This document shows, one piece after another, positions 7,846 to 15,721 of a DNA stretch of 22,578 nucleotides. The translations under genes and the position numbers were made by a program. The notes under the pieces were generated by a model. That model was given only the letters and a program-made list of their open reading frames with translations. It was not told the DNA's origin and ran no database searches. Numbering within the stretch: the stretch's first letter is position 1; the number at the start of each line of letters is the position of its first letter. Source of the DNA: an uncultured Lachnospiraceae bacterium (GTDB taxonomy: Bacteria; Bacillota; Clostridia; Lachnospirales; Lachnospiraceae); contig CAKRES010000025.1 in NCBI GenBank assembly GCA_934317845.1, positions 1-22,578 of the forward strand, given 5' to 3'.

Positions 7846-8864
7846 AACGTAACACCTTTCTCTCCTGCTTCCATATGACCTACAACATACGCTTCCTCAC
7901 CGGCTGCCTTTAATGCTGCAAGTGTCTTGTCCGCATCCGCTGCATCCACTGCGATCACCATACCGATACCCATATTGAAGGTGTTATACATCATCTCTTC
8001 TGCAATATCCCCCGTCTTCTGCATTAAGGTAAAAATCGGAGGAACGGTATAGCTGTCTTTTTTCACAACAGCATGCATTCCCTCTGGAAGCATACGTGGA
8101 ATATTTTCATAGAAGCCTCCACCAGTAATATGGGAACAACCCTTGATCGTTACTCCGGCTTCCTTCACACTGCGAAGTGCCTTTACATAAATTCTGGTTG
8201 GAGCAAGCAAAGTCTCTCCCAGTGTCTTACCAAGCTCTTCATAATATGTGTCTAAGGATTCCTTCGTCATCTCAAATACTTTACGGACAAGAGAAAATCC
8301 ATTGCTGTGTACACCTGTAGATGCAATTCCGATCAAAGTATCTCCTGCCTTGATATGTTCTCCTGTGATCAGATCTTTCTGGTCACAGACACCTACTGCA
8401 AATCCGGCTAAATCGTATTCATCCTCCGGCATCAGTCCCGGATGTTCTGCAGTTTCTCCACCGATCAATGCTGCATCTGACTGCTTACATCCTTCTGCTA
8501 CACCACTTACGATCGTTGCGATCTTCTCCGGGTAATTCTTGCCGCAGGCAATATAATCCAAGAAAAACAGTGGCTCACCACCTGCACAGGCAATATCATT
8601 CACACACATTGCCACAGCATCAATACCGATCGTATCGTGCTTATCCATAATCATCGCCAGTTTCACCTTTGTACCACATCCATCAGTTCCGGAAAGCAGT
8701 ACCGGCTCCTCCATCTGCTTGATCTTCTTAAGAGAAAAGGCTCCTGAAAATCCACCCAGATTGGTAAGCACTTCCTCTCTCATTGTTGCCTGGACATGTT
8801 TCTTCATCAGTTCCACTGATTTGTAACCAGCTTCGATATCAACTCCGGCATTTTTGTAATCCAT
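7839..8864 (-). CDS. purM: Phosphoribosylformylglycinamidine cyclo-ligase (AIR synthetase)
   Basis: PurM closes the imidazole ring using ATP, the fifth purine step. With the start used here it has 341 residues, a normal size. The family motifs GTDGCGTKVKLA (59-70), CVNDIACAGGEPLFFLDY (87-104), GVHSNGFSLVRKV and GGGFYENIPRML are all present. An in-frame TTG lies further up at 8882, but AGGAGG (8873-8878) sits eight bases before the ATG at 8862-8864, so that ATG is the likely start. The protein then begins MDYKNAGVDIEAG, as in homologues. It heads purM-purN-purD and has a promoter just upstream. No purine riboswitch fold is apparent in the short leader. Confidence 0.97.
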   Translation of the reverse strand: MDYKNAGVDIEAGYKSVELMKKHVQATMREEVLTNLGGFSGAFSLKKIKQMEEPVLLSGTDGCGTKVKLAMIMDKHDTIGIDAVAMCVNDIACAGGEPLFFLDYIACGKNYPEKIATIVSGVAEGCKQSDAALIGGETAEHPGLMPEDEYDLAGFAVGVCDQKDLITGEHIKAGDTLIGIASTGVHSNGFSLVRKVFEMTKESLDTYYEELGKTLGETLLAPTRIYVKALRSVKEAGVTIKGCSHITGGGFYENIPRMLPEGMHAVVKKDSYTVPPIFTLMQKTGDIAEEMMYNTFNMGIGMVIAVDAADADKTLAALKAAGEEAYVVGHMEAGEKGVTLC

Positions 8865-8926
8865 CTGTTCATCCTCCTGCAATTCTTCATTTATTGTACG
8901 TGTTACAAAACTTTACAAACACCATT

Positions 8927-8956
8927 ATCATATCATACTCTACCACATTTTAACAA
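8927..8956 (-). promoter_or_regulatory. Probable promoter of purMND
   Basis: Minus strand: -35 TTGTTA (8951-8956), an 18-base spacer, -10 TATGAT (8927-8932, 5 of 6). A second TATGAT overlaps at 8932-8937. The -35 box lies partly in the terminator hairpin of the upstream gene. The leader to the purM ATG would be about 55 bases. Confidence 0.5.
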
Positions 8957-8970
8957 CAGGAAATCCTGTT
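8952..8970 (-). terminator. Weak terminator-like hairpin after yqeY
   Basis: AACAGG and CCTGTT (8955-8960 and 8965-8970) form a 6-bp stem, or 7 bp with a 2-base loop. The minus strand continues GTTAAAATG, so the T-run is poor. It starts four bases after the yqeY stop and probably ends the long rnf transcript, though some read-through into purMND is possible. Confidence 0.45.
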
Positions 8971-8973
8971 TGG

Positions 8974-9417
8974 CTACATCATAGATGCCAGTACCGTATT
9001 TACCATTTTTCCATCGGCTTTTCCCTTTACCCGCGGCATCAGTTCTTTCATGATCTTTCCCTTGTCCTTTGCGGTAGGAGTTGTAATGGAAAGTTCTGCC
9101 AGCACGTTTTCAATTTCTGCTTTGATCTCTGCCTCATCCATCATCTTTGGAGCAAATTCCTCATATACATGCAGACGTGCGTTGGCTTCTTCTAAAAGAT
9201 CGGTACGATCTTTAGGCGTCAGATCGATCGTTTCTTTGACCTGCTTTAACTCTTTTAATACCACTTCATTTTCTTCTTCCGGTGTCAAGTCTTGTCTTTT
9301 GTCGATCGCCTTGTTTTTCAAAGCAGAAAGAAGCATGGAAAGGGATTCCTTTCTTGGTTTGTCTCCTGCCTTCATTGCTGCTACCATTGCGCTTCTTACT
9401 TCATCAATCTTACTCAT
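8974..9417 (-). CDS. GatB/YqeY-domain protein
   Basis: A 147-residue cytosolic protein of the YqeY family, close to the family's usual length. The N-terminal helix pair has the family look: AMKAGDKPRKESLSMLLSAL followed by KNKAID at about 35-40. The C-terminus (TAKDKGKIMKELMPRVKGKADG and onward) resembles the tail domain of the GatB subunit of tRNA-dependent amidotransferase, which binds tRNA. YqeY proteins stand alone and their role is not settled. GGAGG lies about nine bases before the ATG. It follows the acetyltransferase gene by 18 bases and is probably the last gene of the apbE-rnf transcript. Confidence 0.92.
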   Translation of the reverse strand: MSKIDEVRSAMVAAMKAGDKPRKESLSMLLSALKNKAIDKRQDLTPEEENEVVLKELKQVKETIDLTPKDRTDLLEEANARLHVYEEFAPKMMDEAEIKAEIENVLAELSITTPTAKDKGKIMKELMPRVKGKADGKMVNTVLASMM

Positions 9418-9435
9418 TACTGTCTACCTCCATTT

Positions 9436-9939
9436 TTATAATGTATATTCCATGACGTAATCATCCATCACATACCCGTTTCCGATGTCTGCATCCTGTT
9501 CCTTCACAATCTGAAAACCCCACTTTTTATACACTTCGATCGTATGATCGTTGTGCCGGTTCACCGTCAGATAAATGCTGCGACACCCACACGCTGCAGC
9601 AAGTCCCTGCAAAAATTCAAATACCTGAGAAGCGTATCCTTTTCCGCGTGCAGATTTCATGAGATAAAGCTTACTTAAAAACAGTTTTCTTTCTGCTTCT
9701 TCCACATGCACACCGGTATATCCCATATAGATCCCATTTCCTTCCAGGAAAAAATATTGATATCCTTCGTTTCTGATCTGTTCTGTCAACGCCTTTTCCG
9801 ACTGGAATTTTTCTACCATATAATCAATCTGTCCCTCAGACAAAATACATGGAAAATATTCATGCCAGACTTTATCTGCCAGCACAGCCAATTGTGAAAT
9901 CTGTGTCCCCTGTTCTACCGGTACATATTGTAACGTCAT
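9436..9939 (-). CDS. GNAT-family N-acetyltransferase
   Basis: A 167-residue acetyl-CoA-dependent N-acetyltransferase. The acetyl-CoA loop is ARGKGYAS (97-104) after the beta-4 strand RKLFLSKLYLM, and a C-terminal YKKWGFQIVKE is the usual motif B. The acceptor substrate cannot be told. AGGGAAAAG stands before the ATG. It is packed between the 81-residue unknown gene (15 bases) and yqeY (18 bases), so it is cotranscribed. Being downstream of rnf may reflect shared expression only. Confidence 0.92.
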   Translation of the reverse strand: MTLQYVPVEQGTQISQLAVLADKVWHEYFPCILSEGQIDYMVEKFQSEKALTEQIRNEGYQYFFLEGNGIYMGYTGVHVEEAERKLFLSKLYLMKSARGKGYASQVFEFLQGLAAACGCRSIYLTVNRHNDHTIEVYKKWGFQIVKEQDADIGNGYVMDDYVMEYTL

Positions 9940-9954
9940 CTTTTCCCTGCCTTT

Positions 9955-10200
9955 CTATTCTAGAAACATCAATTGCAGGCAGCCATTTTCCATCAAAACT
10001 GCCTCCGCTCCCTCTAAAGAGGAAACTGCACTGCGGATCACCTGCATATTCGCTTTCAGGCTGGCGCAGTCCTTTGCATCATAATACAGATAATATTGTG
10101 AAACATCGCTTGCATATGCCACCCGTTTTGGAAGTAATCCGGTCTTTTCATATATCAACTGACAGTAATCTCGATTACTGCACCAAAATCTTTTCGCCAT
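9955..10200 (-). CDS. Small protein of unknown function
   Basis: An 81-residue protein that I do not recognise. It begins MAKRFWCSNRDYCQLIY and is predicted soluble with mixed helix and strand; four Cys are scattered (CSNRDYC, DCAS, NGC) without a clear metal motif. An in-frame TTG at 10218 would add six residues, but GGGTGAG lies a few bases before the ATG at 10198-10200, which is preferred. It lies 23 bases after the thioesterase gene and 15 before the GNAT gene, in the tail of the rnf transcript. The tight spacing and good start region argue that it is real. Confidence 0.72.
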   Translation of the reverse strand: MAKRFWCSNRDYCQLIYEKTGLLPKRVAYASDVSQYYLYYDAKDCASLKANMQVIRSAVSSLEGAEAVLMENGCLQLMFLE

Positions 10201-10223
10201 ATCTCTCACCCAAGTCAACTATC

Positions 10224-10652
10224 CTATGCCTCTGTTTCCGGCAGTACTTCCCGGTTCATATGATAAAATGTAAATGTTCCTGTCTCCAGCAATTCGCCTT
10301 TGTCATCCAACAATTTCACCTCATAAACAGAAATTGTTTTTCCATTATGAACTGCCCTTGCCTCACACACCACCTTCCGGGTATGGATGGCAGGTTTTAA
10401 AAAACTCATTGTTCCAGACACCGTTGTAGCATAGCGGCCATTCTGACAGGCGGCACATCCGCTGACAATATCTGCCAGCGAATACAGTGCACCACCATGC
10501 ACAGAATGATACGGATTCAAATGCTTGTCTTCTACCAGCATTTCTCCTCTTGCATATCCATCTTCGTACTCTGTAATTGAAACATTCAGATTCCGAATGT
10601 ACTCATTTTCCACCAAAAATTCCATCATTTTTTCTTTGATTCCCGGTTTCAT
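10224..10652 (-). CDS. PaaI-type hotdog-fold thioesterase
   Basis: A 142-residue hotdog-fold acyl-CoA thioesterase. The PaaI/YbgC-type motif is present: N46 and HGG at 52-54 (in NPYHSVHGGALYSLAD), with D61 as the likely catalytic acid. The later strand TVSGTMSFLKPA is also typical. Family members cleave acyl- or aryl-CoA; the substrate is not fixed. AGGAGT before the ATG overlaps the stop of rnfB, three bases upstream, so translation is coupled to RnfB. A role in clearing CoA esters in an anaerobe that uses Rnf for energy is plausible but inferred. Confidence 0.9.
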   Translation of the reverse strand: MKPGIKEKMMEFLVENEYIRNLNVSITEYEDGYARGEMLVEDKHLNPYHSVHGGALYSLADIVSGCAACQNGRYATTVSGTMSFLKPAIHTRKVVCEARAVHNGKTISVYEVKLLDDKGELLETGTFTFYHMNREVLPETEA

Positions 10653-10655
10653 CTG

Positions 10656-11450
10656 TTACTCCTGTATACGAATGATCTTCTTTGGACATTTCTGTACACA
10701 TGCACCACAATGCTTGCACTTGTCCTGATCGATATGTGCAACATTATCTGTCACGGTTACTGCATCAAATGCGCAGGCTTTTACACAAAGCCCACAACCA
10801 ATACAGCCCACGGAACAGGCTGCCATTACATCTTTTCCTTTATCTTTGGAGCTGCAGCTCACCACCTGCTTCGAGGTCTTTGGAATCAGCTCGATCAAAT
10901 GCTTCGGACAAGCTGCAACACATTTGCCACATGCTTTACAGGCTTCTTTATCTACCACAGCAATTCCGTCGATCACATGAATTGCATCAAATGGGCATGC
11001 CTTTACACAGCTTCCAAATCCCATGCATCCATAAGAGCAGGCTTTGGGTCCGCCACCCGGAATGGACGCTGCCAGCACACAATCTTCCGGTCCACTGTAC
11101 TGATAACTGTCTTTTGCCACTTCGCAGTTTCCAGAACATTTCACATAGGCTACCTGTTCTGTACCAGAAGAGGCTTCCACCCCCATAATTGCTGCGATTG
11201 CCTCTGTTACACTTGCCCCGCCTACCGGGCAGGCACCTACTTCTGCTTCACCTTTAGCAATAGCAGCTGCAAGTCCATCACAGCCTGCATAGCCACAACC
11301 GCCACAGTTGTTGCCCGGCAATGCCGCACGAACAGCTTCTTCTTTTTCATCTACCGGCACCTTGAATTTCTCTGAGAAGAAACATAAGAACAGACCAAGG
11401 ATCAATCCTACGGCACCGACTATTACTGTTGCAAGAATTATACCACTCAT
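10656..11450 (-). CDS. rnfB: Rnf complex subunit RnfB (ferredoxin-side iron-sulfur protein)
   Basis: RnfB is the entry point for electrons from reduced ferredoxin into the Rnf complex, which passes them to NAD and pumps ions. It has 264 residues. An N-terminal membrane helix (about 4-24) is followed by the Fes domain with C49, C52, C57 and C74. Four further 4Fe-4S-type Cys sets follow: C138/C142/C148/C152, C171/C174/C177/C181, C216/C219/C222/C226 and C245/C248/C251/C255. So up to five clusters could be bound, more than the proteobacterial protein, as is usual in Clostridia. AAGGAGG stands before the ATG. It lies 13 bases after rnfA and is the last rnf gene. Confidence 0.97.
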   Translation of the reverse strand: MSGIILATVIVGAVGLILGLFLCFFSEKFKVPVDEKEEAVRAALPGNNCGGCGYAGCDGLAAAIAKGEAEVGACPVGGASVTEAIAAIMGVEASSGTEQVAYVKCSGNCEVAKDSYQYSGPEDCVLAASIPGGGPKACSYGCMGFGSCVKACPFDAIHVIDGIAVVDKEACKACGKCVAACPKHLIELIPKTSKQVVSCSSKDKGKDVMAACSVGCIGCGLCVKACAFDAVTVTDNVAHIDQDKCKHCGACVQKCPKKIIRIQE

Positions 11451-11463
11451 TCTTATTTCCTCC

Positions 11464-12039
11464 TTATATTAACCCGGCAAATCCGTAAAATGCAATTGCC
11501 ATCAATCCTGCCGTGATCAATACGATCGGCATTCCCTGAAAGCTCGGTGGCACATCATTATACTCGATCTTTTCACGAATACCGGCAAGTACCACGATCG
11601 CGATCGTAAATCCAACAGCTGTAGCAAATCCACTCACAATAGATGTGACAAATCCATAACCATCTGTGACATTGCTCAGAGCAACACCAAGTACCGCACA
11701 GTTCGTTGTGATCAAAGGAAGATATACTCCCAGTGCCTGATAAAGTCCTTTGGAATATTTTTTGAGGAACATCTCCACAAACTGCACCAAAGCTGCGATC
11801 ACAAGAATAAATACGATCGTCTGCATATATTCCACATGGAACGTTTCAAGTACAAAATGATTGATCAGCCACGTTGCCGCAGAAGCAATCGTAATAACGA
11901 ATACTACGGCACCTCCCATGCCGGCCGCTGTATTGACCTTCTTAGATACACCAAGAAATGGACAGAGACCTAAGAACTGACTTAACACAACGTTGTTCAC
12001 CAGCGATGCACCAATCGCTACTAATAATAAAGTCTTCAT
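11464..12039 (-). CDS. rnfA: Rnf complex subunit RnfA (membrane)
   Basis: RnfA is an integral membrane subunit of 191 residues with six membrane helices. With RnfE it holds an intramembrane [2Fe-2S] cluster. The expected Cys residues are present: C26 in GLCPFLG and C114 in TTNCAVLG. An in-frame ATG at 12123 would give an unusual extension read through the end of rnfE; the ATG at 12037-12039 with GGAGGAG about ten bases before is correct and yields MKTLLLVAIGASLVNN, the family's normal start. The ATG overlaps the rnfE stop as ATGA, giving coupled translation. Confidence 0.97.
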   Translation of the reverse strand: MKTLLLVAIGASLVNNVVLSQFLGLCPFLGVSKKVNTAAGMGGAVVFVITIASAATWLINHFVLETFHVEYMQTIVFILVIAALVQFVEMFLKKYSKGLYQALGVYLPLITTNCAVLGVALSNVTDGYGFVTSIVSGFATAVGFTIAIVVLAGIREKIEYNDVPPSFQGMPIVLITAGLMAIAFYGFAGLI

Positions 12040-12752
12040 GCTTTTGTCTCCTCCTTCTTTGTTTCTGTTCCTTCCGTAAACAAGTGTCCATGACAGATGT
12101 TGGCACTGGCACATCCAGCACAACCGGAATCACAGGCCGCCTCGGTTTTTACTTCTGCCTTCTTACGGCTCTTGAACTTATTCTGAATTGCAATGATAAA
12201 TGCCAGTACAAAGAATGCTCCCGGTGCCAGTACAAAGATCGTGATCGGCTCATAGGAGGATGGCGTTACCTTTAATCCAAATGCTGTACCATTTCCAAGA
12301 ATTTCACGGAACAATCCGATCAACGTTAATCCGAGTGTAAATCCAAGTCCCATACCAAGACCATCAAACGCTGATGGGATCACCGGATTCTTTGAAGCAT
12401 AGGCTTCGGCACGTCCCAGAATAATACAGTTTACTACGATCAAAGGAATGTAGATTCCAAGTGCATCGTTCAGACTGGAAAGATATGCCTGTAACAGCAT
12501 CTGTACCAGAGTTACGAAAGTAGCAACAATAACAATAAACGCCGGAATACGCACACGATCCGGAATCACTTTACGAAGTGCTGCGATCATCATATTAGAG
12601 AGTACCAATACGACGGTAGTCGTCAGTCCCATTCCGGCACCATTGACTGCGGAAGAAGTTACCGCCAATGTCGGGCACATACCGAGCATCATAACAAAAG
12701 TCGGGTTCTCCTTGATAATACCATTATAAAGTCGTTCTACCGGTTTATTCAT
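12036..12752 (-). CDS. rnfE: Rnf complex subunit RnfE (membrane), with Cys/His tail
   Basis: RnfE is the membrane partner of RnfA, 238 residues with six helices. The cluster Cys residues are C26 in LGMCPTLA and C109 in VVNCIILGRAEA. After the last helix (about 172-190) comes a charged tail of about 48 residues holding C207, C211, C214, C220, H221 and H223. That tail is not part of the core family fold and could bind a metal. AGGAGGT lies eight bases before the ATG at 12750-12752; a GTG at 12761 falls within the SD region and is rejected. The start overlaps the rnfG stop by 8 bases. Confidence 0.96.
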   Translation of the reverse strand: MNKPVERLYNGIIKENPTFVMMLGMCPTLAVTSSAVNGAGMGLTTTVVLVLSNMMIAALRKVIPDRVRIPAFIVIVATFVTLVQMLLQAYLSSLNDALGIYIPLIVVNCIILGRAEAYASKNPVIPSAFDGLGMGLGFTLGLTLIGLFREILGNGTAFGLKVTPSSYEPITIFVLAPGAFFVLAFIIAIQNKFKSRKKAEVKTEAACDSGCAGCASANICHGHLFTEGTETKKEETKA

Positions 12753-13386
12753 TTGCCCCACCTCCTGTCAGATAACGATAATATGCAATTCCGGCATTCA
12801 CACCGTTTACTACGGAATTGGTGGTGATCGTCGCACCACTTAACGCATCAATTTCTTCGTCCTTTGATGCACCGGATTTGGTATAAGCAAAGGCCTCTAC
12901 TTTTTTATTCTTAAATTGATCTTTAAAGGAATCTTCCTGTGCCTTCATACCAAGTCCTGCTGTTTCAGAGATAGAGGTAAACGCAATACCTGTCACCGTT
13001 CCATCTGCAGTGATCCCCATTGTAAATGTCAGCTCACCATCATATGCTTCCCGGTTAGTGATCGTCATTACATATCCCTTTATTTCTGCATTTGCAGATG
13101 AGGTAACATCCTGATCCGTTGCTGCAAGCACTTCATCGATGCTGTTATACTGATCCAGTCCGGCTTCTTTTAATGCCGCTTTCGCATCCTTTTCAGGATC
13201 CGCATCTTTGACTGCGACAAAGCTTTTCGCATCCGGGTATACTTCCTTATACGCTTCCTGTTTTACCCGTTCCTGCTGTTTGGCAATCGGGTTTAAAGTA
13301 ACTTTATGCACCACACCCAGCAGACATCCTGCCACTAACGTGATCAGTGTCAAGGCAAGTGCATCTTTGATCAAACCTTTATTCAT
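12745..13386 (-). CDS. rnfG: Rnf complex subunit RnfG (covalent FMN protein)
   Basis: RnfG carries a covalently bound FMN outside the membrane and passes electrons within the Rnf complex. It has 213 residues: one N-terminal helix (about 8-28) and an extracytoplasmic FMN-binding domain. The attachment motif is D180-A-L-S-G-A-T186, with T186 as the phosphoester site. ApbE, encoded at the head of the same operon, is the enzyme known to make this bond. GGGAGG lies before the ATG at 13384-13386, and the protein begins MNKGLIKDAL; an upstream in-frame ATG at 13407 is within rnfD and less likely. The start overlaps the rnfD stop by 8 bases. Confidence 0.97.
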   Translation of the reverse strand: MNKGLIKDALALTLITLVAGCLLGVVHKVTLNPIAKQQERVKQEAYKEVYPDAKSFVAVKDADPEKDAKAALKEAGLDQYNSIDEVLAATDQDVTSSANAEIKGYVMTITNREAYDGELTFTMGITADGTVTGIAFTSISETAGLGMKAQEDSFKDQFKNKKVEAFAYTKSGASKDEEIDALSGATITTNSVVNGVNAGIAYYRYLTGGGANE

Positions 13387-14320
13387 GCTTCTTACCTCCC
13401 ATTCCAAATGCCACCGGCATAGTTACTTTTTCAATCAATGGAACTAATAAGTTACAGATAATGATAGAGTAGGAAACTCCTTCTGCGGTTCCGCCGTACA
13501 AACGAAAGACTGCCGTTAAGATTCCTAATAAAACACCATATACATACTGTCCTTTTACCGTGATCGGAGAACTTACATAATCGGTTGCCATGAAAAAGGC
13601 ACCAAGAATCAGACCGCCGCCAAATACATGCGCTGCAATATAAGTAATGTCAAAGCCATGTCCTCCAAACAACGTCACCATTACAACTACGGTAATAATA
13701 TAAGTTGCCGGAATACGCAGTGTGATCACTTTACGAACCAGAAGATAGGCAGCCCCAACCAACAACCACAATGCAGAAGTTTCACCGATCGTACCTGCAA
13801 TATGTCCAAAAAACATATCTTTTACGGAAATCATGGAAAGATCGCCACTCTTTACATAAGAAAGAGGAGTTGCTCCTGTCACACCATCGTAGGTAAAGCT
13901 GGTCATCTGCCCTGCAAAAGAGATCATCAAAAAGCATCTTGCACCCAGTGCAGGATTCATAAAGTTCTGACCCAGTCCACCAAATAACTGCTTTACCACA
14001 ATAATCGCAAATGCACTTCCAATCACAGCCATCCACCACGGAACGGTATGTGATAAGTTCATACCGAGCAGTAAACCGGTTACCGCTGCCGAGCAATCAG
14101 AAATCGTTACCTTCTGCCCCATCAAAACCTGATATACCCACTCAAAGAACACGGCTGAAACAGTGCTTACCAAAAGGATCACTGCTGCCTTTGTTCCAAA
14201 ATTAACAACACCATAAATAGAAGCCGGCAACAATGCCAGGAATACATCCCGCATGATGTCAGCTGTTGTCCGCTTATCTCTCGCATGAGGCGACGCAGAC
14301 ACATTCCATAATGTACTCAA
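13379..14320 (-). CDS. rnfD: Rnf complex subunit RnfD (membrane, covalent FMN)
   Basis: RnfD is a membrane subunit with many helices and a covalent FMN. It has 313 residues with the start used here. The FMN site is D145-G-V-T-G-A-T151, matching the ApbE target motif. The N-terminus LWNVSASPHARDKRTT is the family's usual opening. The start is not certain: a GTG at 14327-14329 is possible, but GGAG runs into it without spacing, while the TTG at 14318-14320 has GGAG eight bases before it and gives MSTLWNVSASPH. I prefer the TTG. It follows rnfC by about 15 bases. Confidence 0.94.
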   Translation of the reverse strand: MSTLWNVSASPHARDKRTTADIMRDVFLALLPASIYGVVNFGTKAAVILLVSTVSAVFFEWVYQVLMGQKVTISDCSAAVTGLLLGMNLSHTVPWWMAVIGSAFAIIVVKQLFGGLGQNFMNPALGARCFLMISFAGQMTSFTYDGVTGATPLSYVKSGDLSMISVKDMFFGHIAGTIGETSALWLLVGAAYLLVRKVITLRIPATYIITVVVMVTLFGGHGFDITYIAAHVFGGGLILGAFFMATDYVSSPITVKGQYVYGVLLGILTAVFRLYGGTAEGVSYSIIICNLLVPLIEKVTMPVAFGMGGKKHE

Positions 14321-14335
14321 TTCTGCCACTCCCTT

Positions 14336-15658
14336 CTATTTCTTCCTGCGATCTGCAAGCACCTGCTTACGCATTGCTGCAATTGTCTGAGTCAAATGTC
14401 GTTTTGCCGGACAAATATAAGAACAGCATCCACACTCGCAGCATTCCATTCCGTTCAGCTTTACAAATGCTTCTTTGTCCCCATGTGCCGCCGCAACTGC
14501 TGCTTTTTGTGGAATGATCCTTCCCGGACATACCGTCGCACAGCGTCCACATTTGATACAATTGCTTGGTTCACTTGCTGCAACCGCATCCTTGGTAAGT
14601 GCAAGGATAGCAGAAAAAGTTTTGTGCACCGGGATGTCCAGTGTATCCGTCGCACGTCCCATCATGGCTCCACCAATAATCACCTTTTCCGGATCTTCTG
14701 TATAACCACCTGCTGCCTCAAGAAGTTCCTGCGCCATCATACCAAGATGTACCCGGAAATTTCCCGGTTCATTGACAGCATCTCCCGTCACAGTCACCAT
14801 ACCTTCCATCAAAGGTTTTCCTTCATAAACCGCTCTATGAATCGAAATCAGCGTGTCCACATTGTGTACAATGCACCCCACATCCGCCGGGAGCATACTG
14901 GAATTAACCTGACGTTTTGTGATAGCGTAGATAAGCGTACGCTCTCCGCCCTGCGGATATTTGGTTTTCAGCACAGCCACTTCCATCCGCTCTTCCTTTT
15001 CCACGCAGGCCGAAAGCGCACGGATTGCTTCCGGTTTGTTGTCCTCTACTCCAAACACACCTCGTGCATTTGGAAATAACTGCAAGACAATCCTCATTCC
15101 TGCTACAAGCTGCTCTGTCATTTCCATCATTCTACGGTAATCAGATGTTAAATATGGTTCACACTCGGAACAGTTTGCAATGATCGTATCGATCTTATCC
15201 GGTTCTTTTGGGGAAAGCTTTACGTGTGTAGGAAATCCTGCACCACCCATGCCGACAATACCTGCTTCCTTGATCTTTGCAAGGATATCCTCCTTACTAA
15301 GAGAAGAAAGTTCTCCCTTTAACGGTTCATATGCGACCTCTTCATACTGCTCATCATTCTCAATGACAATCGCATTCACTTTTGCGCCACCTGCCATCAT
15401 TCTCGGCTCGATGGCTTTGACCACTCCGGATACAGAACTATGGATGTTGCTTGATACAAACCCACCGGCTTCTGCAATCTTTTGTCCACGAAGCACCCGG
15501 TCTCCCTTTGCCACAATAGGAGCTGCCGGCGCACCGATATGCTGACTCAAAGGAAATACCAGCACTTTTCCAGGAAGCAAATCTTTAGAAGGTTTTGCCT
15601 CGGAAAGTTCTTTTCCTTCATAAGGATGCACACCACCCTTAAATGTTAATCGTGCCAT
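14336..15658 (-). CDS. rnfC: Rnf complex subunit RnfC (NADH/FMN and iron-sulfur)
   Basis: RnfC is the NAD-reducing subunit on the cytoplasmic side. It has 440 residues. The N-terminal part begins MARLTFKGGVHPYEGK, the standard RnfC opening. GMGGAGFPT (136-144) is the flavin/NADH loop shared with NuoF. Two 4Fe-4S sets follow: C367/C370/C373/C377 and C406/C409/C412/C416. An in-frame ATG at 15712 would add 18 poorly conserved residues; GAGGT before the ATG at 15656-15658 decides the start. A 63-base gap separates it from apbE and holds no convincing promoter. The family order C-D-G-E-A-B is intact downstream. Confidence 0.97.
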   Translation of the reverse strand: MARLTFKGGVHPYEGKELSEAKPSKDLLPGKVLVFPLSQHIGAPAAPIVAKGDRVLRGQKIAEAGGFVSSNIHSSVSGVVKAIEPRMMAGGAKVNAIVIENDEQYEEVAYEPLKGELSSLSKEDILAKIKEAGIVGMGGAGFPTHVKLSPKEPDKIDTIIANCSECEPYLTSDYRRMMEMTEQLVAGMRIVLQLFPNARGVFGVEDNKPEAIRALSACVEKEERMEVAVLKTKYPQGGERTLIYAITKRQVNSSMLPADVGCIVHNVDTLISIHRAVYEGKPLMEGMVTVTGDAVNEPGNFRVHLGMMAQELLEAAGGYTEDPEKVIIGGAMMGRATDTLDIPVHKTFSAILALTKDAVAASEPSNCIKCGRCATVCPGRIIPQKAAVAAAHGDKEAFVKLNGMECCECGCCSYICPAKRHLTQTIAAMRKQVLADRRKK

Positions 15659-15721
15659 AAAGTTACCTCTTTTCTCCTTATTCTTTATTACGTTACATTT
15701 TACCCTATTCAATCTAAAAAT

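Noticed and set aside
8865..8973. Purine riboswitch in the purM leader
   Set aside because: The leader is only about 55 bases and lacks the conserved loops and three-stem layout of a purine riboswitch.
11942..12133. 63-codon minus-strand frame at the rnfE-rnfA junction
   Set aside because: It is an out-of-frame shadow of the overlapping rnfE and rnfA genes.
15659..15721. Internal promoter between apbE and rnfC (TTGAAT and TAATAA)
   Set aside because: The -10 match is poor and the spacer is 16; the evidence is too weak to annotate.
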